DNA from: Diogma glabrata
Lineage: Eukaryota > Arthropoda > Insecta > Diptera > Cylindrotomidae
DNA: 64,000 nt
Reading direction: 5' to 3'
Assembly (NCBI GenBank): GCA_963693315.1
Contig: OY856186.1
Span: 232,832,392 to 232,896,391 of the forward strand
The first letter of the stretch is position 1. Every line of letters starts with the position of its first letter. The position numbers and the translations under genes are program-made. The notes below the pieces were generated by a model that saw only the letters and a program-made list of their open reading frames with translations, made no database searches and was not told where the DNA came from. Below are positions 38,566-49,735 of this stretch, one piece after another.

Positions 38566-38719
38566 ACGAGTCAAACTTATGCTAAGTCAAACAAATTTTA
38601 TTGGAATTTTTTTTAATATCTCATAAAAAATATTGTATGGTAACGAGTCAAACTTATGCTAAGTCAAACAAATTTTATTGGAATTTTTTTTAATATCTCA
38701 TAAACATCTCATTGGTGCT
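38566..38719. repeat. Tandem duplication with a 77-bp period
   Basis: ACGAGTCAAACTTATGCTAA and the following AT-rich sequence occur at 38566 and again at 38643, almost unchanged. It adjoins the truncated 5' side of the R1-like fragment. Confidence 0.8.
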
Positions 38720-39226
38720 AGAAAAACGGAACAATTCGGGACTTTTTTAATATTCCGGGACAATTTCCGGGACATTTTCAATGCGGGACGGCAGACTTAA
38801 ATCCGGGACTGTCCCGGACAATCCGGGACGGTTGGTCACCCTAAGCAGATTTTGGATTCTGATCGATTTTGTCAATTTTTTGTCAACGTCTAGACAAAAA
38901 TAAGACATAATAAAATTTTGCTTTTGCTTGATTTACACAAGAAAAACTAAACGATAAACGTTTGTCTGAAAGAAATTCATGCATTCTAAATGTTTTAATT
39001 ATATATATTGCGGGGTTTTTTGCTGAATTGACAAAATAGTTTTTGTAGAATTAGACAAAAAATTCACACAACCGATCAGAATCCACACTCAGTACCAGTA
39101 GCAAATAGAATTCATATGTATATTACTTGAAGAAAATGGAACTGCAAGTCTTTTTTCAACTCTAGTTAAAAAAATTGTTGAGGATTATGGACTAATGAAG
39201 CTCGTTTTCAAACTTCTAAATATTAT

Positions 39227-42200
39227 AGACCGGGAGGCAGCGTTGCAAATGAAAAAGTCATTTGATGCCGGTTGATTTTTATTTAATTAACTCCAGCTGA
39301 TGATAAATCTGGCGGTCAGCGGCTAAAGTAGTGGGGGGGTGTGGTTGTGGGAGACTTTTAAACTGGTAAAAAAAACGAATTCCAAAAGTAATTTGATGCC
39401 GCTTCAAAATTTGTATGATGCATGTTTACACCATAACAATTGAAAAAAAAAGTGATCAGCTGATTGGCGGATGGGGGATTATACGTCAGCTCCTCGTATA
39501 TATCAGTATACAAATGCAATATAGTCAAGAGCTTTCTGTATAGGATCTTGATGAAACTTTGGCAAATGATCCAGGTTCAGTTGAAAATGGAAAATCTAAA
39601 TTCATTTTAAATTTGGACAAAATGGCGGGGGGTCTCCCGAACTCCTCTAAGTTTAAATCTTCAATAACTTCTAATCCAGACTTATGATCTTATGGAAACT
39701 TGGTATATAAAGTTTTAGTACTGTTTTCAATATTTATGCATACCAACTTCCAGTTTGACACTTCCGGCTAAAAAGTTTTTTTTAGCCGAAAGTGTCAATC
39801 TGTATCCCTACTGTAGCCTACAATTACCGATCGATTTTCATGAAACGTTGGTAAAAGTTTTCAAGTAACATGAAAAAGATTTTATTAGCCTTTGGAGTAC
39901 ATTGGATAAAGGGTGGGGGGGTCCACCATACAACAGGTGGTTTTTTCCACAATGTTTTTTATGTTTGTTGGGAGCATAAAACATTCGTTCGGAAATGAAT
40001 TTTGACGACACTTTGGAAAAAGATGCAAATATGTATGGCAAGAAACTGATTAGTTTTTGAGCGATAGTGAACAAAGTGGTGGGAGGTCTCCCAAACACCT
40101 GTTTTTTTAAAGCTTAATAACATCTGTACCTGATAATCGAATTGGATGAAACTTGGTAGATAAACATTTGGTACGGTTCACAAAAGTTCTGCATCTCAAC
40201 TTCCGGTTTTTCATTTCCGGTAAAAAATTTTGGTACTCCCAACAAACATTGAAAAATGGTGACACAATAAGCAGGTGTTCGGGAGGCCCCCACCACTTAT
40301 CTCAATATTGTCCAAAAAATAATCAGTTTTTTGTCATTTAAGTCTCCATATTTTTTCAAAGTGTCACAAAAATTGTTTAATGAATAAAGTCTGTATGCTC
40401 CCAACAAACTTTAAAAACCAAGTGCGAAAAGTCAGCAGTTGTATGGTGGACCCCCGCCACTTCGATCAATGTGTCCCAAAAGAAGATAATTATTTTTCAC
40501 TAATTGAAACTTTTCCATAAGTTTCATCATAATCACTTCATTATCGTACGCACTGAAAAAACTTCAAAAAATTACAAACCCAAATTTTTTACCGGAAATG
40601 AAAAACCGGAAATTGGGATGCAGAACTGTTGTGAACCGTACCAAATGTTTATGTACCAAGTTTCATCCAATTCGATTATCAGGTACAGATGTTATTAATC
40701 TTTAAAAAGAACAGGTGTCTGGGGGACCCTCCACCACTTTGTTCACTATCGCTCAAAAACTAATCTCTTGTCATACATATTTGCATCTTTTTCCAAAGTG
40801 TCGTCAAAATTCATTTCGGAACGAATGTTTTATGCTCCCAACAAACATAAAAAACATTGTGGGAAAACCACCTGTTGTATGGTGGACCCCCCCACCCTTT
40901 ATCCAATGTACTCCAAAGGCTAATAAAATCTTTCTTATATAACTTGAAATCTTTTACCAACGTTTCATGAAAATCGAACGGTAATTGTAGGCTACAGTAG
41001 GGATAAACACCTGGAAAAAAAACTATTTAACCGGAAGTGTCAAACCGGAAAATGGAATGCAGAAATATTGGAAAAAGTACTAAAACTTTATATACCTAGT
41101 TTCTATAAGATCATAAGTCTGGATTAGAGGTTATTGAAGATTTAAACTTAGAGGTGTTCGGGAGACCCCCCGCCATTTTGTTCAAATTTAAAATGAATTT
41201 AGATTTTCCATTTTCAAGTGAACCTGGATCATTTGCCAAAGTTTCATCAAGATCCTATACAGAAAGCTCTTGACTATATTGCATTTGTATACTGATATAT
41301 ACGAGGAGCTGACGTATAATCCCCCATCCGCCAATCAGCTGATCACTTTTTTTTTCAATTGTTATGGTGTAAACATGCATCATACAAATTTTGAAGCGGC
41401 ATCAAATTACTTTTGGAATTCGTTTTTTTTACCAGTTTAAAAGTCTCCCACAACCACACCCCCCACAAGACTGACGGCTGACTCTTATTTTCTTCATCAC
41501 AAATAAATAATCTATCTATAAAAAGTAAATTCAATCGGCATCAAATTGTAATAATTGGACCTTTGTTACTACTATATAAATTAATAAAATCTGCCCGGGA
41601 TGCAATTTCCCCTTAACGAATCTTAAATTTGGGAATCTCATACGTTTTTTCTAAATTTATCCTAACATCCCAAAGGGGAAAAAAGAATAATTAAACAAAA
41701 ATTAATATATCTATAATCTAAAAATACCTTAAATTACAACTGTTGATTGGTGATTCACTTCCAGCGTTGTTTTTAATTTTCAAAGTTTAATTTTCAAAAA
41801 CTCAGCAGCATGAAATAGATCTTTCGAGCGAGGTTTCTGGCACATAAAACTATTATTCGTATTTTTTGTGCCCCATTGCGGCGTGAATATTCCAATTTGT
41901 TTGTAATTCAAATAAAAATTATAAGTTGCTTTACGAACCAACATTTATTATACTATTTAATTAATAATAATTAATTATTTTCTTTACTAATGATCTTATA
42001 AATCAAGACGAATTATTTAAAAATTTCTGGTTTATATAAATTTATAACATGGAGTATGAAAAATTGGACAAAATTTGTAGCTAAAATCCACTGCGTATGA
42101 AACTTAATTTGATACGTTTAAAATAGATACAGTAACTTTAAATACATTTGGATATTACATTAATTGATATCTTACGAGGTATTTTATGTATATCTTGAAA

Positions 42201-42980
42201 TTAACTCTTTCATTTTTTTTTTTTAATTAAAACTCTATTGATATCAATATCGCACCATTATGATACACCGCATAATGTTAACCATTAAAAAAACTATATC
42301 AAAAAAAACTGTATTGTTTTTTCCTTTAATCCAAATCAGAATGAATGTTGGAAAAATCGAACAAAAAGTGTTTTTATTTTCCTTTCTTTTTTTTGGTTTG
42401 CAACGGCACACAACATGAAAATAATTTTTTATATTTCCTTTATATATTTGTTATTTTTTTCTTTATTTTTGCACAACACACAAAACAAATAAATTATTTT
42501 TAAATTTTTACTAATGGGACAGAGACATTTAAAATGAATTGAAACTAATTGCACTAATTGAAAAATTGAATTTAATTAAAATTTGAACTACTTAATTTTA
42601 CACTTAATTTTAAGGAAAAAAGCATGAATGCAAAATTTCCGACAATTTCGACATCCATGAGAAGAGTGATCTTTTGATTTTCATTTTCCAATCAAAAAAA
42701 ATCAAAACGTGTAAATCCAAAGATTCAACAAAAATTAGCAACGACATCTGTTTGTTAGAATTGGAAATAAAATTGAGTACGTTCGTTTGTTTTTTATAGT
42801 ATATTCGAAATTTAACTAAGTATTAGAAAATTTTAAAATTATTATTAATGTAAAAGTGAACTGAAACTAATGAAATAAATTTTATTAGAAAAAGGAGATG
42901 AATTGGTTTTATTGTTGTTTAGGCGAATATAGCGGACGTTACAAAATCACTAACCAAAATGCAACGCTGCCTCCCGGTCT
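39227..42980. mobile_element. Fold-back element of about 2.35 kb, ATTAT TSD, split by a solo LTR
   Basis: Starts AGACCGGGAGGCAGCGTTGC and ends with its exact complement. ATTAT flanks both sides (39222-39226 and 42981-42985). The body is one long inverted repeat with arms of about 1.1 kb centred near 40400. Each arm contains diverged direct repeats of about 450 bp (GGTCTCCC-AAC-CC blocks near 39630 and 40080) separated by GTCCACCATACAAC blocks. No ORF. Long arms built of internal repeats recall FB-type elements. A solo LTR interrupts the right arm at 41547-42943. Confidence 0.8.
41547..42943. mobile_element. Solo LTR (1397 bp) related to the LTRs of Ty3/Gypsy element 3
   Basis: Begins TGTAATAATTGGACC and ends CGGACGTTACA. 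AAAT flanks both sides (41543-41546 and 42944-42947). Blocks match the 1093-bp LTRs at 43343 and 53016: AAATTTGGGAATCTC, CAACTGTTGATTG, ACGACATCTGTTTGTTAGAA. It probably arose by recombination between the two LTRs of an earlier insertion. Confidence 0.85.
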
Positions 42981-42985
42981 ATTAT

Positions 42986-43342
42986 GGTTGATTGTGAATG
43001 AATTGAATGTGATCTCTCCCGAACTGATAATGTCGCATTTACAATACATCAATGATGAACAGGGAACCAGATTTTGAAATGGCAAAGTCAGGACAAAATA
43101 TATATATTTATTATTTTGGGACCTTTGTTGTTTTCAATGTTTATCAATGATATTTTCAAATCTTGTCGCTTTTCTATGGTCCATCGTTTTGCTGGTAATG
43201 TCCAACTTCTGTATACTAAGCCCCGACTGAATTTAAATGACTACATTGAAGAACTTAATAGTGATCTTAAGTATATTCTGCTTTGGGCCGTTGAAAATCG
43301 GCTTTCCTTAAACCCTTCTATAAATTGCATTGTTGTACAACT
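42986..43342 (+). pseudogene. CR1-like LINE reverse transcriptase fragment, part 1
   Basis: Encodes ILGPLLFSMFINDIFKSCRF, VHRFAGNVQLLYTKPR and LNDYIEELNSDL, paralleling the LINE RT at 30780-32390. The FADD position reads FAGN, so the catalytic site is lost. It is interrupted by Ty3/Gypsy element 3 and continues at 54113. Confidence 0.8.
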
Positions 43343-44435
43343 TGTTAGTATGGACCTTTCGTACAAAATAATATTAATAATATTGCTACGGGATAGCGTT
43401 TATCCCCACAGAATCCTAAATTTGGGAATCTCTTATTATCTGAAAAAAATCTAGCCTATCATTCCAAAGGGGAACGAGGAATAAATAAAAAAAATTAATA
43501 TATTTACTGTAAGTACCTTAACTTATAACTGTTGATTGAAGATTTGGTCTATGTGTTCCAATTCCCTTGACTAATCAACCAACTGTATTGGATGAACTAA
43601 TTTGTGAACATCAGTTGCTGCTGCTGAATTACACCTTCGTTGTTCGAAATGCCCAATTGAACATTGCCTTTAATCCTTTAACTTTCCACTTCATATTTTG
43701 CTTTAAATCCATACGGTTTCTACAACCGGAAAATCCACCATACACTCGACTGTTTCTAACTGTGGTAATATGCTTCGATCACTGTTATCCTTACTACTCA
43801 TACTTTCGATAACATCATTGGATACTTTATTTTTCATGTACTGCCACTTTTATAAAGCAATCTTTTTCCTTTATGATAAATTGAGTATAAACTTAATGAT
43901 AACAGAATGAAACACTTTGTTAAAAAATATATATATATTTCATCCAAATCACACACTAATGAAAACAAAGTTAACCTTTTTTCTGTATAAATTAAAACAA
44001 TTTCTTTTTAAACTCAAAATAAAATGGAATTAGTATTTTTTCTTTAATACGTTTTATTGAGTGTTTAATAACAATCTCAATTCAACATTTTGGTTGAAGA
44101 CCCAAAAACAGAAAGACAATCTTTCCAAACAAAAATGTGTTTTTTGTTAATTCTTTTTGACATCTTGTCATGTCAAAATAGCTCGGGTAATACTAAAAAG
44201 AAATTCAATAAAGATTAATAACGACATCTGTTTGTTAGAATTGGAAATAAAAATTTAGTACGTTCGTTTGCTTTTTATAGTACAATTGAAATTTAACTAG
44301 CAGTTAAGTATTAGAAAATTTTAAATTATTGTTAATGTGAAAATGAATGGAAACTAATGAAATACATTTTTATTGAATTGAAAACGAAGATGAATTTGGT
44401 TTTATTATTGTTTTGCGATTATTGCGATCGTTACA
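43343..44435 (-). repeat. 3' LTR of Ty3/Gypsy element 3
   Basis: Plus-strand reading TGTTAGTATGG to GATCGTTACA, 1093 bp. By eye identical to the copy at 53016-54108. An upstream polypurine tract was not obvious. Confidence 0.93.
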
Positions 44436-44765
44436 CCATGAATTCAAGGTAGAAACCAAGATTTTTACTCTTGAAATCACAAAAACGTCGCCATCCCCTC
44501 CATGACAGAAAACCACCGAACTACTTCCACCTATTAAACTGTATCTGGGATCGAGATACCAATGGTAACCAGCGTCAGGGTCGATGATCAATTTCAATAC
44601 TCATGAAGTTCCTAGGAACTATCAGTGAGTACCGAAATCGATCATCCATCCATCTAACGTCAGCACCATTGAAACCTCGATACAACCAGTAATATATGAT
44701 GCTGAAGATGTGAACCCCAGAGACGACAACCAGCCAGAGGAACGACCCTACCTAACGAACAGACA
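44436..44765 (-). other. Region between pol stop and 3' LTR of element 3
   Basis: 330 bp, no ORF of note. No env-like frame is present. Confidence 0.6.
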
Positions 44766-47700
44766 TCATTCTCTGATGTCTTTCGCGTGATGGACTCCAA
44801 GACTCTTACCGCTCATATCTACGCACTCATAGAGTACATTTCCAATCTTAGTCTTAATCATTGCAGGTAAGAACTTTGGAGCCAATTTTGCCGAGAACTT
44901 TTTGGTAGCGTCACTCAAATGATGTTGCCGTACAAACACACGTTGTTGTGGTTGAAAAGTCCGTAGTTTAGATCGCAGGTTGTACTGATGTTGCGATTTC
45001 TTGAAAGCTGCTTTCAAATTCTGTTGAACTCGATTCCTGAGCAGAGTCAAATGATCAGCGCGTTCTATTTCCTCACCAGCATCTTCACCAAGCTTGTGTA
45101 GTGATCTCAACAATTGGTAAGTATTTCCATCCGATATTGGATGTTGACCAAATAATAGATAGTAAGGTGAGTACTTGGTAGCTGAATGTACTGCAGCCCG
45201 CAGTGCATAAGCGATTTCACCAATTAATGAATCCCACTTGGTATGTTGACCTTTTATGAACGCTCGAATTGCTGCTAGAACTGACCTATTGACCCGCTCT
45301 GACGCGTTGCTTTGAGGACTATAGACACCGGTCCTAATGTGTTTAATGCCGAAATCTGACAAAAGACTTTGAAAGTTCCTACTAGTGAACTGTTTGCCAT
45401 TGTCACTGTGCAGAAACTCTGGTACCCCATATGTAAGAAACACTTCGTTCTTCAGAAAAGCATTCACCTTCGGTGAAGTTGCGTTCCTAAGTGGTTTCAG
45501 TAGTACAAACTTCGTAGCATGATCCAGAACTACCAATAACACCGTATTCCCAAGTGTTGAACGAGGGTACGGTCCCAAAAAATCTATATAGACTCTCTGC
45601 CATGGACGTGCTGTTTCGAATTGATATTGCATCGGAGGACGCAATATCTGATTCGTGGCTTTTGTTTGTTTACATGTGTCGCAGGACACAACATAGTTGT
45701 GTACCTGTGACGCCATGCCCGGCCAATAGTAAAGACGTCGAAGTAATTCTAAAGTCTTTTTAACACCCCCATGAGCAGCAGTACTATCATCATGATGTTT
45801 CTGAATCATGTTGGAAGTCATCGGTTTTGGTACCCAGAGTTTCCACACAGGAACATCGTTGGGTATTGCATCAGGTTTTGGCTCAATACGAATGTATAGC
45901 TTATCATCCACGACTTTAACTGAGGGAAAGTCCTTTGGTGATGATTGAACTTTAGCTATCATATCCGTATATTCCTTGTGCCGATAACCCTCATTGTCGA
46001 TTTTAATCTCATTAATGTGATGTACTAATGCTTCCGTCAATTCTTCGTGTGTATCGTCATAAAGACGAGATAGAGCATCAGGGACTATATTTTGGGTACC
46101 TTTTTGGTGGACAATGGTAAAATCCATATGTTGGAGTTTTAGGCTCCACCTAGCCAGACGACCACTCAAGTCTTTCTGTGACATAAGCCACTTCAGACTT
46201 GAGTGATCAGTCACAATTGTAAATCGGTGACCTTCAACATAGCCCCTGAATTTCTTCACACTCAGAATTGCCGCAAGACATTCAAGCTCAGAAACAGAAT
46301 AGTTTCGTTGAGCTTTATTAAGTTTTTTCGACATGAAGGCTATCGGACACTCTTGTCCGTCTTCGTCGATCTGATACAGTACACTACCTATCCCTGTCAG
46401 ACTCGCATCGCATCTAATAAAGAACTCTTTATTATAATCAGGGTTTACTAATACCGGTGCTGTAGTCAGCAATCGTTTTAAATTTTCGAAAGCAGCTTGC
46501 GCTTCCAATGTCCATTTCAATTTCCCAGAACTTTTCTTCAATAAATCTGTAATTGGTGATACCACGCTTGCATAGTTTGGTATGAAACGTTGGTACCAAC
46601 CAGCCATTCCTAGTAAACGTCGTATTTGTTTAACTGTAGATGGAGCTGGATACTCTGCTACAGCTCTTACCTTGTCAGGGTCTGTTCGAAGACCATCTTC
46701 ACCAACCAAAAATCCCAAGTATTTCACCTCTCTCAGAACAAATTTGCTTTTCTTGAGGTTTATTGTTAACCCAGCCGCTCTTAACAATGAAGAGACCTTG
46801 GACAGCAATTCCATATGTTCCTGGAACGTGGAAGAGACTACCAATAGATCATCTAAATAAACAAAGACATTTTCGTGATATTGATGTGGTATCACTTTGT
46901 GCATTAGCCGACACATTGTCTGGGGAGCATTGCACAATCCAAAGGGCATAACCCGGAATTGATACAATGGACGACCAGGCACTGTGAAGGCTGTCTTGTC
47001 TCTAGATGCTTCTGCCAGAGGAATCTGCCAGAAAGCATCTTTGAGATCAATACTTGAAATGTACTTTGTGCTATTTAGACGACCTAGTAAGCCATCAATC
47101 AAGGGAAGTGGGTATGCGTCCTTTTTAGTTAGTGAATTGACACGACGGCTATCAATACATAATCTGTTTTTACCAGATTCTTTTTGTACCAGCACCACTG
47201 GTGAGCACCAAGAACTGTTACTCTCTTCGATCACGCCCATTTGAAGCATCCGGTCGAGTTCGGCATAAACCTTTAGTTGAACAGCCGGCGATGTGGGGTA
47301 ATGCCTCTGTTTAACAGGTGCATTATCCCCAACATCGATGACATGTTCAACCAAAGAAGTCTTTCCGAGCCCAGACACTTCAAATGACGGGAAAGAGTCC
47401 TTGATCCTATCCAGTTCTCGTTGCTGGTCAGTGGTGAGGTTATGTATATTTAAATTTTGTGGCTCTGTACGAGTCAGTTCACTAACAAAAGAAGGAACAA
47501 TACCGAATTTCTCCCAGAAATCTATGCCCAGGTAGAGCTCTTCTCGTAGTCCAGGGACAATATGAAACCGCATTGGTTTGGTGGAGCCATTCACAGTTAT
47601 TGGAACTTCTATGTAACCCAAAATTTTATTTGCAGTACCATCTGCCGTACGAATACACGAAGTGTACTTACGGTAAGTTGTACCTGCTGACTCCAATAAT

Positions 47701-48086
47701 TCCAAGGAATTTCTTCCAAGTATTGTGATTGACGCTCCACTGTCCAATAGTCCTGAAATGTGTTTGTCCAAAATCCTTATTGTTAATCGCGGCCGAGGAT
47801 CCTCTGTTTCTGAAAGGATAGATGAAATACAAGCTTTACGAAATAATTTCCTCATCCTCCAATATCTAATATTACGTTCTAGACGTCTAAAATACGTTCG
47901 ATGTAATGATGGGAAATTAAATGTACTAGGTGATTTTATTCTGGTTTCCTGAGTGGTGATCGATCGTCCTGCGTTGCTACATCTCTCGTCGTTTTCTTCG
48001 GGCTCATTGGATGTTGAACCGAGGGTACCATCCCCGAAGCATGTACTCTCGGACGGTAGTTTAACGACGGGTGACAATATGAACAA
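44766..48086 (-). CDS. pol: Ty3/Gypsy element 3 pol: protease, RT, RNase H, integrase
   Basis: A 1106-codon open frame. Approximate positions from its first codon: retropepsin DSGAS at 115-119; RT catalytic Asp in SSIDLKDAF (347) and YLDD (410-413); RNase H Asp560, Glu602, Asp627 and Asp670; H2C2 zinc region with H764, H772, C802 and C805; integrase triad D835, D895 and E930; a C-terminal domain ends the protein. All expected catalytic residues are present. It overlaps gag by about 150 bp in the -1 frame, and the first codon is not an ATG, so it is presumably made as Gag-Pol. No classic slippery heptamer was found in the overlap. Confidence 0.95.
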   Translation of the reverse strand: MFILSPVVKLPSESTCFGDGTLGSTSNEPEENDERCSNAGRSITTQETRIKSPSTFNFPSLHRTYFRRLERNIRYWRMRKLFRKACISSILSETEDPRPRLTIRILDKHISGLLDSGASITILGRNSLELLESAGTTYRKYTSCIRTADGTANKILGYIEVPITVNGSTKPMRFHIVPGLREELYLGIDFWEKFGIVPSFVSELTRTEPQNLNIHNLTTDQQRELDRIKDSFPSFEVSGLGKTSLVEHVIDVGDNAPVKQRHYPTSPAVQLKVYAELDRMLQMGVIEESNSSWCSPVVLVQKESGKNRLCIDSRRVNSLTKKDAYPLPLIDGLLGRLNSTKYISSIDLKDAFWQIPLAEASRDKTAFTVPGRPLYQFRVMPFGLCNAPQTMCRLMHKVIPHQYHENVFVYLDDLLVVSSTFQEHMELLSKVSSLLRAAGLTINLKKSKFVLREVKYLGFLVGEDGLRTDPDKVRAVAEYPAPSTVKQIRRLLGMAGWYQRFIPNYASVVSPITDLLKKSSGKLKWTLEAQAAFENLKRLLTTAPVLVNPDYNKEFFIRCDASLTGIGSVLYQIDEDGQECPIAFMSKKLNKAQRNYSVSELECLAAILSVKKFRGYVEGHRFTIVTDHSSLKWLMSQKDLSGRLARWSLKLQHMDFTIVHQKGTQNIVPDALSRLYDDTHEELTEALVHHINEIKIDNEGYRHKEYTDMIAKVQSSPKDFPSVKVVDDKLYIRIEPKPDAIPNDVPVWKLWVPKPMTSNMIQKHHDDSTAAHGGVKKTLELLRRLYYWPGMASQVHNYVVSCDTCKQTKATNQILRPPMQYQFETARPWQRVYIDFLGPYPRSTLGNTVLLVVLDHATKFVLLKPLRNATSPKVNAFLKNEVFLTYGVPEFLHSDNGKQFTSRNFQSLLSDFGIKHIRTGVYSPQSNASERVNRSVLAAIRAFIKGQHTKWDSLIGEIAYALRAAVHSATKYSPYYLLFGQHPISDGNTYQLLRSLHKLGEDAGEEIERADHLTLLRNRVQQNLKAAFKKSQHQYNLRSKLRTFQPQQRVFVRQHHLSDATKKFSAKLAPKFLPAMIKTKIGNVLYECVDMSGKSLGVHHAKDIRE

Positions 48087-49735
48087 TTTGCATATATAAC
48101 ATCCGGCTTGTTACATTTCCAACAATATAGTTTAATTCTATTCTTAGAGCACTCAGGAGCTCGATGACCGTTTACTCCACATCTGAAACACACTATTGGT
48201 TGTCTGGATATTGATGGACCAGGTTGACTGTTGTCAGAGGTTATGCTAGGTCGCTGCAATATCCGTCTCTGTGTTGAATCCACCGCATCAATATATCCAT
48301 GTTGTTCTGGTTCAGCATCCACCTCATAATCATCCATTTGCTGTACCTCGCTAATTCTTAAATTTGATGTTCTGGTTGGAACTGGTGTGGACCACAAACG
48401 TTCAAACTTCTGACATAAAGTCCGAAGTTCATCCATTGAGTGTATTGTTGCTGCTAATGTAGCATTTTTGAGATCCACACTCAGTCCCTCCCGAGCAATC
48501 TCTAGCATTTCACGATCAGCAAATGGACGTGCTAAGCGACGGTTTAACGAACCAATCTCCACCAGATATTCGTATACGCTCTCCTTGGATTTTTGTTTAC
48601 GGTTCAGAAGAACGCGCAAGATCGCCTTATCATCAGTTAGCGTACCGAAGGTCTGTAGGAGTCCCTCCCTTAGCACTGGGTAGGTCACCACCTCATATTC
48701 ATGAGTTAAATTCAAATAGTATCTGTCGGCCGCTGCTTTCAGATACCGTGGTATGATAGACCTAAGGTCGTCCCATGACACACGGTCTCTTCTGGCAGCC
48801 GCCTCCACTCTATGAATGAACTCATGAATATCAGGAGAGTGACCATCCCCTGTGAAGGTTGGAACCCAATTTGAGTCATAACGACTCAAATTGTTCCCAC
48901 GAACCCCTCGGTACTCCACTGGTGCTAACGCTGGAGCCGCGTCACGCCATACCTGAGAAGGTTGGTTGTATGGTGGTGGTGCTGTTAGTGGAGCTGGTGG
49001 ATATATTGGTGGTAGTTGTACCTGTGGTACTGATGGATAATTTAATTGTGGTTGTGGTTGTACCAATGCTGGATTGTTATGTGTATGTTCAGACTGGAGT
49101 GATGGACCCAATTGTGGTATTGCAAAGTCCTCGGCTCTCAACCCAGATTGCTGGAAATAAGCCGGTGGTAATTGATCTGACCGTCTCTGATGTTGCTGGT
49201 TTGGACGATTCAGACTATTTATTGTTTCCGATATTGGCCGTACTGGGATCGGTGTGGATCTCTCATCTGGTTGAAAAGCAGGTGAAGCAGGTGGAGCAGA
49301 TGATACTCCTGGTTTACTCTGCATAATTGGACGTGTTGATAATGATCCTATTATACTCCAAGCGCGTGACAATTGTGAGATAGCGTAGGTGCGGGCTTCT
49401 TGCAAGTCATTGCGAGGACCCAACCTATTCATCCTACCCGTATAATGTAACACTCGATTCGCCAAACCATCCAAGAGGGTCTGATCAATCGGTGACTGAA
49501 GTCGACGTACTTGATCTAAAACAACTTGTGCTGCCTGCACCACCGTTTGAGACTCAGCTACCAAGTCTCTCGCATGAGATACCGTTACTGGAACTGCACC
49601 ATGATCCACGTGGTTTCGCAGTTCCTCTGCCCAACTGACCCCTCCAAAATCCACACCCCGAACCAGACATTCGATCTGCAGTTCGCTGGGTTCTAGACCA
49701 TAGAACGGATGGTCAACGTCTATTTGGTTTGACAT
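47936..49735 (-). CDS. gag: Ty3/Gypsy element 3 gag
   Basis: 599 codons from ATG 49735 (MSNQIDVDHPFYGLEPSEL). An N-terminal helical region is followed by a Pro/Gln-rich linker and a capsid-like region (WVPTFTGDGHSPDIHEFIH and the VYEYLVEIGSLNRRLARPF block). A CCHC knuckle CFRCGVNGHRAPEC lies at about 516-529, with further CWKC and CSYC pairs after it. Gag packages element RNA. An upstream in-frame TTG at 49756 is less likely as start. Intact, as is pol. Confidence 0.93.
   Translation of the reverse strand: MSNQIDVDHPFYGLEPSELQIECLVRGVDFGGVSWAEELRNHVDHGAVPVTVSHARDLVAESQTVVQAAQVVLDQVRRLQSPIDQTLLDGLANRVLHYTGRMNRLGPRNDLQEARTYAISQLSRAWSIIGSLSTRPIMQSKPGVSSAPPASPAFQPDERSTPIPVRPISETINSLNRPNQQHQRRSDQLPPAYFQQSGLRAEDFAIPQLGPSLQSEHTHNNPALVQPQPQLNYPSVPQVQLPPIYPPAPLTAPPPYNQPSQVWRDAAPALAPVEYRGVRGNNLSRYDSNWVPTFTGDGHSPDIHEFIHRVEAAARRDRVSWDDLRSIIPRYLKAAADRYYLNLTHEYEVVTYPVLREGLLQTFGTLTDDKAILRVLLNRKQKSKESVYEYLVEIGSLNRRLARPFADREMLEIAREGLSVDLKNATLAATIHSMDELRTLCQKFERLWSTPVPTRTSNLRISEVQQMDDYEVDAEPEQHGYIDAVDSTQRRILQRPSITSDNSQPGPSISRQPIVCFRCGVNGHRAPECSKNRIKLYCWKCNKPDVIYANCSYCHPSLNYRPRVHASGMVPSVQHPMSPKKTTRDVATQDDRSPLRKPE

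Larger units (their letters stand above)
36421..38843. mobile_element. hAT-type element with TAGGGTGACC termini, 8-bp TSD
   Basis: Ends TAGGGTGACCAA and TTGGTCACCCTA are inverted. Flanks AGCAGAGT (36413-36420) and AGCAGATT (38844-38851) are an 8-bp duplication with one difference, and the uninterrupted inverted arm near 60110 has a single AGCAGAGT there. The right end has repeated GGGAC/CCGGGAC motifs. The left half has broken minus-strand frames that may be transposase, but no block is clear enough to name. Confidence 0.8.

Noticed and set aside
43567..43812. 81-codon ORF found twice (also 53240-53485)
   Set aside because: It lies in the LTR and is duplicated for that reason; on the antisense strand relative to the element, no domain recognised.
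43997..44435. Polypurine tract next to the 3' LTR of element 3
   Set aside because: The bases just outside 44435 are not purine-rich on the element strand, so no site could be called.
47936..48086. Slippery heptamer in the gag/pol overlap of element 3
   Set aside because: No in-frame XXXYYYZ heptamer was found by reading the overlap, although pol is in the -1 frame.
48859..49326. 155-codon plus-strand ORF opposite gag of element 3
   Set aside because: Antisense shadow of a Pro/Gln-rich part of gag; Val/Leu runs reflect the complement of the repeat.
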